A DNA stretch of 36,441 bases from Lysobacterales bacterium (GTDB lineage: Bacteria > Pseudomonadota > Gammaproteobacteria > Xanthomonadales > Marinicellaceae). The notes under the pieces are model-generated. The model did not search any database. It had not been told where the DNA came from and worked only from the letters and a program-made list of their open reading frames with translations. Of the stretch, positions 28,043 to 34,215 are shown piece after piece. The translations under genes were made by a program, and so were the position numbers. The stretch covers positions 1-36,441 of the forward strand of contig JAGRJR010000033.1 in the NCBI GenBank assembly GCA_020442635.1, read 5' to 3'. Each line of letters starts with the position of its first letter. The first letter of the stretch is position 1.

Positions 28043-28762
28043 ATGAAAAAAGCATGCCTGGTACTTTTATTCACTGCCTTACTCAATAACATAACAACAG
28101 CAAATGCCGACACCATTTTAGGTATCTATGCAGGCTATAACTATTGGCAACATGATTTGGCTGATGATGTAAACACAAATTCGGAGGACCGAAGCAAAAG
28201 TGAAACCGGCAATGTATTTTATCTGGCGCTGGAACACCCTGTACCATTTATCCCTAACGTTAAACTTCAACAAAATGACATAAAAGGGCGAGTCAATGGT
28301 ATCTTAGAAGGGATAGGTATTGATGGAAATTTGACAATAATTAATACAACTACAAGCATAGATTTAAGTCATACAGAAGCCATGCTCTATTACGAAATTT
28401 TAGATAATTGGATTAATTTGGATTTAGGCTTGGCTGTTAAACAATTCGATGGCAATGCACCTTTTTATAACAACGGTTCTAATGCGGGTCACGGAGATTT
28501 AGACTCAACCATTGCTTTACTGTATGGTAAAGGCCAGGTTGATTTGCCATTCACTGGTTTATCTGTATATAGCAGCATTGAAACCTTGAGTCTTGGTGAT
28601 GATGACGTCACCGACATTGAATTGGGGCTGAATTACGAAAGCAAAAGTGGTCTGGGTGGTGTCATTGGTTATCGATCACTAACCACGGACTGGAAACAAA
28701 ACAGCCTACGCGCTGAAGCTGATACGGAAGGGTTCTTCCTAGGGCTTAATTATCATTTTTAA
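28043..28762 (+). CDS. TIGR04219-type outer membrane beta-barrel protein
   Basis: A 239-residue protein with a cleavable signal peptide (about 1-22, ending ANA), alternating amphipathic strands, and a terminal aromatic residue (LGLNYHF), the hallmark of BAM-assembled barrels. The ILGIYAGYNYWQHDL start, the VPFIPNVKLQ segment and the GxxGxIGYRSL near the end fit the TIGR04219 outer-membrane family. The function of the family is not established. It is a single gene with its own promoter. Confidence 0.8.
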   Translation: MKKACLVLLFTALLNNITTANADTILGIYAGYNYWQHDLADDVNTNSEDRSKSETGNVFYLALEHPVPFIPNVKLQQNDIKGRVNGILEGIGIDGNLTIINTTTSIDLSHTEAMLYYEILDNWINLDLGLAVKQFDGNAPFYNNGSNAGHGDLDSTIALLYGKGQVDLPFTGLSVYSSIETLSLGDDDVTDIELGLNYESKSGLGGVIGYRSLTTDWKQNSLRAEADTEGFFLGLNYHF

Positions 28763-28895
28763 GCATTGAACATTAAAAAAAGGATTTCTTGCCTAAAAGG
28801 GTTAATCATCATTTGGGCAAGCACCTAAAGCACTACCATAACGCCATTCTTCGACATCCAGTACAGCATTAGCCTATTCATTGGTCATCTAAAAC

Positions 28896-28931
28896 CTGAA
28901 ATGCCAGACCTAAGTAAGCCCAGCATTTCAG
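28896..28931. terminator. Possible bidirectional terminator hairpin
   Basis: Perfect 9-bp arms CTGAAATGC (28896-28904) and GCATTTCAG (28923-28931) with an 18-nt loop, between convergent genes. T-rich sequence follows on the plus side (ATTTTCCTTT) and GTTTT on the minus side. An additional CTTGCC/GGCAAG stem lies at about 28790-28820. Confidence 0.45.
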
Positions 28932-29018
28932 ATTTTCCTTTAAAACCCGCTTATGACAGCAGCAAATTTCATGGTTAAGGCGTTAAGCCATTTAAATTTT
29001 TTGGATTAGATAACAGTA

Positions 29019-29537
29019 TTAACCACCATCATCAGTCATTTCATCAATTTTTTCTCCAGCACCATCAGCCAACTCAGCTGCTTTGTCCTGCGCGGCTTTA
29101 ACCATTTCTGATGCTTTTACTTTTGCGGCTTCCAGGACTTTGGTTGCTTTTTTCTGAGCATCCATCATGGCACCTTCACCTTTACCTTTGGCATCTTCAA
29201 TTAATTGGCTGGCCTCAGCTTGCGCATCTTTCATAACTTGAGATGCTTTAGCCTTGACGTCTTCCATAGCTTCTGAGACAGCTTCTTTTCCATCAGCATA
29301 CATCTCTTTAGCATTGTCTGCCATCTCGCTGGCTTTTTCCTTGGTTGCGTCAACCGCGTCTTTTGTGGCATCAGCTACATCGTTACCCATTTCTTTGGCT
29401 TTCTCTTTAGCGTTTTCAGCAGCCTGAACTACATCTTGTTTGGCCTCTTCCATTTTACTGGAAGCCTGCTCTTTATTCTCTTCACTACAAGCACTTAACA
29501 AAGCGACTAATAGGCTCATAAATAATACTTTTTTCAT
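29019..29537 (-). CDS. Alanine/lysine/glutamate-rich coiled-coil lipoprotein
   Basis: A 172-residue lipoprotein: signal peptide with lipobox LLSAC (Cys17) followed by SEENKE. The mature protein is almost entirely Ala, Lys, Glu, Asp and Met in roughly 11-residue helical periods (KEKAKEM, KEKASEM, KAKASQVM, KVKASEMV), like LEA-type or apolipoprotein-type amphipathic helices. A strong ribosome binding site (AGAGGAG, 7 nt spacing) suggests high expression. It may be an envelope spacer or stress-protective protein; this is inference from composition. Confidence 0.8.
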   Translation of the reverse strand: MKKVLFMSLLVALLSACSEENKEQASSKMEEAKQDVVQAAENAKEKAKEMGNDVADATKDAVDATKEKASEMADNAKEMYADGKEAVSEAMEDVKAKASQVMKDAQAEASQLIEDAKGKGEGAMMDAQKKATKVLEAAKVKASEMVKAAQDKAAELADGAGEKIDEMTDDGG

Positions 29538-29687
29538 GATTTACTCCTCTAAAAGTTATCAGTATGCACAATTTAGCAGGTGTGATGTGTAAATTTTGTA
29601 TATGGGATTTAATTTGGAAATACCTGCAGAAATATAACGGACTTACAAAAAAGCAGGGACACACACCCCAATTATTTAATGCCTGTC

Positions 29688-29732
29688 CTTGTCCTTTTGA
29701 TTTATTCTTGTCCTTTTAACACTTGTCCTTTT
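29688..29732. repeat. Three short repeats CTTGTCCTTTT
   Basis: Exact 11-bp copies at 29688-29698, 29707-29717 and 29722-29732 in the spacer upstream of the lipoprotein gene. An associated GGGACACACACCCC stretch lies at about 29656-29669. The minus strand reads AAAAGGACAAG. Possibly a remnant of a small mobile or REP-type element. Confidence 0.5.
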
Positions 29733-29795
29733 GTGATATACATCTGCATAGATGCTACCTGGTACAATTTGTTGTTTGCTAAACGAAACGTTTTA

Positions 29796-30305
29796 TCATT
29801 GAGTTGATCGAACCATCCGCAATAAATTTAATTCATCTCGATCGCGTATGTCATGTGTGCCATAACCAAAATGGACTGTCCAGTTTTGAGTGTCAGAAAA
29901 TACTGTTGGAGAGGATGACCAGTATCGGGAATTACTATAAACAGTGTTTGGGAAAGCGGTTTCGTTAATGGCTGGTGAGTAGCAATTTTTTGCAGATAAA
30001 CTATCAAGTTCATGTATATTGGGCACACGCCAATCAGTGTATCCAGCATAGTCTTCAGTCAATGCGAAATTAAGTGCAACTTGCCAGCTAAAATTAGTGT
30101 TGCTGCCGTTTTGGCATGATGCGCCCCAACGGCCTTCTAAACACCTTTTCCACATCAGTCCGGTAACCGTGTCAGTGACAACATAATCATTTGAAATATT
30201 TTCTACGAAATACCTGGAGTCAGGCCATTCATTGTCTATATAGGCATCACAAGCAGCTTGAGACAAGGTGCTGAAAAAACATAATAGAATAATATTAACT
30301 TTCAT
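29796..30305 (-). CDS. Secreted DUF1566 protein (second of pair)
   Basis: A 169-residue secreted protein with a signal peptide (about 1-17, ending SQA) and one DUF1566 (Lcl C-terminal-like) domain: TDTVTGLMWKRC, then DWRVPNIHEL, then YWSSSP, and the ending NLLRMVRS. The domain is common in secreted proteins of gammaproteobacteria; the fold is lectin- or FGE-like and the ligand is unknown. It lies 23 bp after the other DUF1566 gene and is probably in one transcript with it. Confidence 0.85.
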   Translation of the reverse strand: MKVNIILLCFFSTLSQAACDAYIDNEWPDSRYFVENISNDYVVTDTVTGLMWKRCLEGRWGASCQNGSNTNFSWQVALNFALTEDYAGYTDWRVPNIHELDSLSAKNCYSPAINETAFPNTVYSNSRYWSSSPTVFSDTQNWTVHFGYGTHDIRDRDELNLLRMVRSTQ

Positions 30306-30328
30306 AATTTTAAGATCCTAATATAATT

Positions 30329-31096
30329 TTATTGACCTGAGCTGACCAGGCGGACTCTTTGTGTAACTGTTCGGTCACGAAACGAATTTGTACCGGTAAT
30401 AAAGTTTATAGACCAGGCATAGCCTTGATTCCCCGGATTAGCAATGGGTGACGAAGTCCAGAAAAACAATAAATTAGGGGATATACTAGCCGTATAAGGA
30501 AAATAATCAGCATCAATTGCGGGACTATTCGCATCTTTATTAATAAGCGTTGAAAATTCTGAGACAGTCGGCACACGCCAGTTATTAAGTCCACAAAGGC
30601 TCTCGTTGTTTGAACCATTGACCAAATCATTCCAGTCTGAATAATACGTGCCCGGGCCTGTACCAAGACCAATAGCAGTTAACCCACCCCATTTATAAGT
30701 ATTTTCATAGTAATGAATATTTCCAACATTTACTAATTTTACTTCCCAAATCAAGCCTGTGACATTGTCCTTAACACAATTCCATGAAATGGCAGAAGCA
30801 GGCAAAGGATTTCCCGAAAAATCCAGTTTGGTATAACTGAAACCAGCATGACCATCACTGTCATCATTAAACAACACATCGCGCCCATCATTGCAGTCCT
30901 GAGGTGAGGTATTAGTACCCGTAATACTGCAGTTCAAGTTGTTTCCAGAAGGAAACTCTGCTGCCCAGGTAATGCCTGTGTCATTCAGTTTGAGTGCAAA
31001 TTCAAACCCGGATCTATAAATAAATTCAGAGTTTGCCGTTGCATAATTACAAGTGGCTAATAGCAACAATACCAGTAAAAACCTAACCTTCATCAA
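30329..31096 (-). CDS. Secreted DUF1566 protein with N-terminal FIYRSGFE motif
   Basis: A 255-residue secreted protein. Signal peptide about 1-21, followed directly by SEFIYRSGFEFALKLND. This is a close match to the C-terminal DLIFxxGFE motif of other proteins here, but it is at the mature N-terminus. The middle has GNNLNC and QDCNDGRD, then a DUF1566 domain (DNVTGLIWEVK, NNWRVPTVSEF, FWTSSP, and QRVRLVSSGQ at the end). It is the first gene of the DUF1566 pair. Function unknown. Confidence 0.85.
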   Translation of the reverse strand: MMKVRFLLVLLLLATCNYATANSEFIYRSGFEFALKLNDTGITWAAEFPSGNNLNCSITGTNTSPQDCNDGRDVLFNDDSDGHAGFSYTKLDFSGNPLPASAISWNCVKDNVTGLIWEVKLVNVGNIHYYENTYKWGGLTAIGLGTGPGTYYSDWNDLVNGSNNESLCGLNNWRVPTVSEFSTLINKDANSPAIDADYFPYTASISPNLLFFWTSSPIANPGNQGYAWSINFITGTNSFRDRTVTQRVRLVSSGQ

Positions 31097-31330
31097 CCCT
31101 TCCTAAAGCTCCTGTCTCACACGAAGAATGGTATCACAGGCGATTTAAAAAACAAAGAAATGGATTTTCCTGATAGGCTAAGGCCATTCAAATTCCATTT
31201 GGTGATTTTGTGCCTATATAAATAGGTAGATAATACTGTTGACGGTTGGACAAGACACCCGAAGTGACATCATATATCACCTCTAAGTCGATGGTCAATT
31301 TCACAGTACCACTACAGTGTACTTTAATCA

Positions 31331-31336
31331 TATAAT
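31331..31336 (+). promoter_or_regulatory. Possible -10 box (TATAAT) for the TonB-domain gene
   Basis: TATAAT lies 27 bp upstream of the ATG at 31364. No good -35 hexamer is visible at the right distance, so an activator may be needed. Confidence 0.4.
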
Positions 31337-31363
31337 GCGGCCTTTCAACAAAAACATATACCC

Positions 31364-33304
31364 ATGAACTCTATCAGGATTTTTTTCTTTCTGGTGTGGC
31401 TGACCACTTCCTTACATGCCACCGCTCAAAGCAACGTGCCTGATGCCATTGTCCGTGTACAGCCACACTACCCTGAACAAGCCTTATTAGACAAAACCGA
31501 GGGTTGGGTTAAGATGAAATTCACCATTACTACCAACGGCAGTGTAGAAAATGTAGAAGTGGCAGCAGCCGAACCATCCGGGGTGTTTGATCAGGCGGCT
31601 GTTCAGGCAATGCAAAAATTCAAATTCAAGCCAACCATGGAAAACAACCAGCCAGTTTCTAAGGTGGCAACCCTGACAATGGCATTTGAATTACCTGACA
31701 TGCTTAAAGCAGAAACCACTGCAAACCAGCCTATCTGGCAAAGTGGGCCCATGAATTACCTTGTGGAATCGAGTAGAAAATATCAGCAATACACAAACCG
31801 GCTGGTAGTCAGCCAAGCTAATTCCGGCGCCATTGTTCGGGTCATGCCGTTACCAGGCTCATATGGTCACCAAGGTGTACTGACCACCCACCCTGAGAGT
31901 CCATACTTGTTTTATCACCATAACGTCAACAAGAAGAAAGGCAATATTGTGATCTACAACAAGCAGGACTTGTCAATGGTGCGCACCATCTCAGTGAGTC
32001 AGCTCAATGTATTGTTATTTGAACAACGGTATTACCGCTATTTTGAAATGAGTGATGATGGTGACACACTGATGGCTTATGTCGGAAGTACCCGAAAACC
32101 AGAGTTGCTTTTGATTGATGCCATGACAGGCAATACAATCAAAACCCTGAAAATGAGCACCAATACTTTGATCCGCTCTGATCAGGACAATGCCTACATT
32201 TGGACCCGAAGAATTAACCCAGAAGGCGCCAATACTGCCCGGATCAACAAACTCAACAAAGTCGAACTGAACATTTACGACACCAGTGATAATTTGCGAC
32301 AGATTCGCTCTATAAAAATTACCGAAAAACTGTGGTCAGTCAATTACTGGCGAGACACCCTATTCATGGTATTTGAATATGAAAAACAAGAGCCAGCCTA
32401 TCGACTGATGGCTCTGGATTTACTTAAAAACGATTATCCGGTTGACTTTCCCAGCAACCGAAAACCAGTAGCCACCACTTTGTCAGCTGATCAAGAATCA
32501 CTGATATTGGCTGGGCAAACCCCTGGGTCAGATCGGCATTTACAGTTACTTGAATTGAAAAACGGTGTGGTCAAAGACTGGTCACAAACCGGACTCAACC
32601 CAGACTTTAACGCCATCAAACCGCTTATAATCAATGATCAAGTGCACGTAGACATTTATGCCCGCCGGTCATTCACTCGTTTAAATCTAGAACAGCCAGA
32701 AAAGCCAATCCAGGTGGAAATACCAATCAACGCTGCTGATGGCATCTACAACTCTGATTTCAGCAAAGTGTGGATCACCGAGATGGTCGGCCCAACCGTG
32801 GCCATGGTGGACGTGGCACAATCCCAGTATATTGACAAACAAAACACCGGAGATCCACAGAAAAAATTTGGGCAGATCATGCAATCCATACTGGTCAGTG
32901 CCATCACGGCACCAACCGGGGTGATGGTCACGCCAGTCATTGGTGCTATTCGTTCAAGCAATGAATTGTTTTTGAATGGCAAACAAACCCGCTTGTTTGC
33001 CATTAACCTGAAAACCAGCGATGTAACCACATTCAATGCCAACGACCTCAGTGACAAACATTACGTTGATACCGGGAAGAACACTTATCAGTTGTATCAA
33101 GGCAGCCATTTGCCAGATCTGCCAGTAGTGGCTATCGCTGAAAAACAAGTGACGTTTATGGACCCTGATACTGGACGCCAGACCGCTACAATTGAGTTTG
33201 ACCAAGCCATCAGGATTAACGAAGCCCATTTTCTGATTTACCGCAAGAATGATGAAATACATCAAATTTCATTACACCAGATACCAGAATTTACTGATGA
33301 ATAA
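31364..33304 (+). CDS. TonB C-terminal-type domain at N-terminus plus beta-propeller
   Basis: A 646-residue exported protein. Signal peptide about 1-21 (ending ATAQ). Residues about 25-112 are a TonB C-terminal domain (VRVQPHYPEQAL, GWVKMKFTITTNGSVENVEV, FDQAAVQAMQKFKFKP), which in TonB proteins contacts TonB-dependent receptors. The domain is at the N-terminus here and there is no membrane anchor or Pro-rich spacer. The rest (about 130-640) consists of propeller-like beta repeats (GDTLMAYVGS, LLLIDAMTGNTI, RLMALDLLKN, VAMVDVAQ). An energy-transducing role is therefore unlikely; a periplasmic adaptor or peptidoglycan/outer-membrane binding role is inferred. Single gene. Confidence 0.75.
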   Translation: MNSIRIFFFLVWLTTSLHATAQSNVPDAIVRVQPHYPEQALLDKTEGWVKMKFTITTNGSVENVEVAAAEPSGVFDQAAVQAMQKFKFKPTMENNQPVSKVATLTMAFELPDMLKAETTANQPIWQSGPMNYLVESSRKYQQYTNRLVVSQANSGAIVRVMPLPGSYGHQGVLTTHPESPYLFYHHNVNKKKGNIVIYNKQDLSMVRTISVSQLNVLLFEQRYYRYFEMSDDGDTLMAYVGSTRKPELLLIDAMTGNTIKTLKMSTNTLIRSDQDNAYIWTRRINPEGANTARINKLNKVELNIYDTSDNLRQIRSIKITEKLWSVNYWRDTLFMVFEYEKQEPAYRLMALDLLKNDYPVDFPSNRKPVATTLSADQESLILAGQTPGSDRHLQLLELKNGVVKDWSQTGLNPDFNAIKPLIINDQVHVDIYARRSFTRLNLEQPEKPIQVEIPINAADGIYNSDFSKVWITEMVGPTVAMVDVAQSQYIDKQNTGDPQKKFGQIMQSILVSAITAPTGVMVTPVIGAIRSSNELFLNGKQTRLFAINLKTSDVTTFNANDLSDKHYVDTGKNTYQLYQGSHLPDLPVVAIAEKQVTFMDPDTGRQTATIEFDQAIRINEAHFLIYRKNDEIHQISLHQIPEFTDE

Positions 33305-33317
33305 TCAGCATGAATAA

Positions 33318-33539
33318 TCAGGGACATGCATCCCAATCAAAAAATTAAAGGCTCATTTCGGTGACTTTTATCTCTCAATAGATGTATGTCCTAGATTATT
33401 TTGTTGGATTGAAGAATTAAAGGGTTTTAAATATATAGGATTTTCTGCTGTTGGAACGGTTGAACAACTCAAAGAATTTTCACAAAAAACCAAGCGCAAA
33501 TGGACAATTGGAATCACCCTAACACCGCAACTCGAATAG
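33318..33539 (+). pseudogene. Start-less coding fragment, decayed
   Basis: An open frame of 73 codons with a protein-like sequence (KAHFGDFYLSIDVCPRLFCW, then GFKYIGFSAVGTVEQLKEF, ending ITLTPQLE) but no ATG, GTG or TTG near its start. The first part is repeated at 33683-33753 in the same sense and is interrupted there by a stop. It may be the remnant of an immunity-type or other small gene beside the Rhs locus; the family is not recognised. Confidence 0.4.
33337..33397. repeat. Direct repeat, copy 1
   Basis: About 61 bp, nearly identical to 33683-33753; contains CTCATTTCGGTGACTTTTAT. The two copies flank about 285 bp. Confidence 0.8.
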
Positions 33540-33682
33540 CCTAAATCAGACAGCAAATACCACCTTCGTCATCAGGCAAAACCGCCCAACTCGGCTTAAA
33601 TCTGGCAAAACCACCTAATTCACAACATATCACTCTGCCAACTGAAAATTCACACAGAACTAACCTTGAACTCATTTGAATT
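33540..33682. other. Gene-free stretch inside the repeat-bounded region
   Basis: No gene recognised. Two similar short pieces (GGCAAAACCGCC and GGCAAAACCACC) suggest decayed repeated sequence. Confidence 0.3.
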
Positions 33683-33753
33683 TCAAAAAATTACAGGCTC
33701 ATTTCGGTGACTTTTATCTCTCAATAGATGCTAATAGATGTATGTCCTAGATT
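33683..33753. repeat. Direct repeat, copy 2
   Basis: Second copy of the 33337-33397 repeat with one substitution and an internal 10-bp insertion that duplicates the TAATAGATG area, shifting the encoded frame to a stop. Confidence 0.8.
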
Positions 33754-33769
33754 CTTAGATTCTCTACCT

Positions 33770-34207
33770 CTATGTTTCGATTTTAAGTTTCTTAAGGAAT
33801 TCGTCAAAGCTTTCACAAACCACTAACCATTTATTATTTTTTATTGGATTCTCATCAAACCATTTGAACCTAATCACGCTTGGTGAAATCATAGATTTTG
33901 AATAATCCAATGCAAGTAAAGTATCTGAACCAAGTCCAAAGTCTCCTATTATAAGAGTTTTATCAATATCAATTTCAGAAAGAGATGGTTTGACTTCAGG
34001 CCAGTTCCAATAATCATTTCCAAATTCTATAGACTCTTTAACTGTATAAAATGGTGGGTTATAAAAATAAATCTGAATCTCATCTGGAATAAGAGTTTTA
34101 AGTGACTCTAAGTTTACTAAACTTTCAATATATTGTTGATTAACGTTTTGTTTATTAGGCCAAAAGCCTGATTCAATTAATAATTCTAGTTTTTTTGGTA
34201 ATTTCAT
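33770..34207 (-). CDS. SUKH (SMI1/KNR4)-like immunity protein for the Rhs toxin
   Basis: A 145-residue soluble protein located 8 bp after the Rhs toxin stop. Its C-terminal half (IIGDFGLGSDTLLALDY, then SPSVIRFKWF, then the SFDEFLKKL end) matches the SMI1/KNR4 (SUKH) superfamily, a common immunity fold in polymorphic toxin systems. The start ATG is close to the upstream gene, so coupling is expected. It should bind and neutralise the toxin tip of the neighbouring Rhs protein. Composition is AT-rich like the toxin tip and unlike the Rhs core. Confidence 0.7.
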   Translation of the reverse strand: MKLPKKLELLIESGFWPNKQNVNQQYIESLVNLESLKTLIPDEIQIYFYNPPFYTVKESIEFGNDYWNWPEVKPSLSEIDIDKTLIIGDFGLGSDTLLALDYSKSMISPSVIRFKWFDENPIKNNKWLVVCESFDEFLKKLKIET

Positions 34208-34215
34208 GGTTCTAT

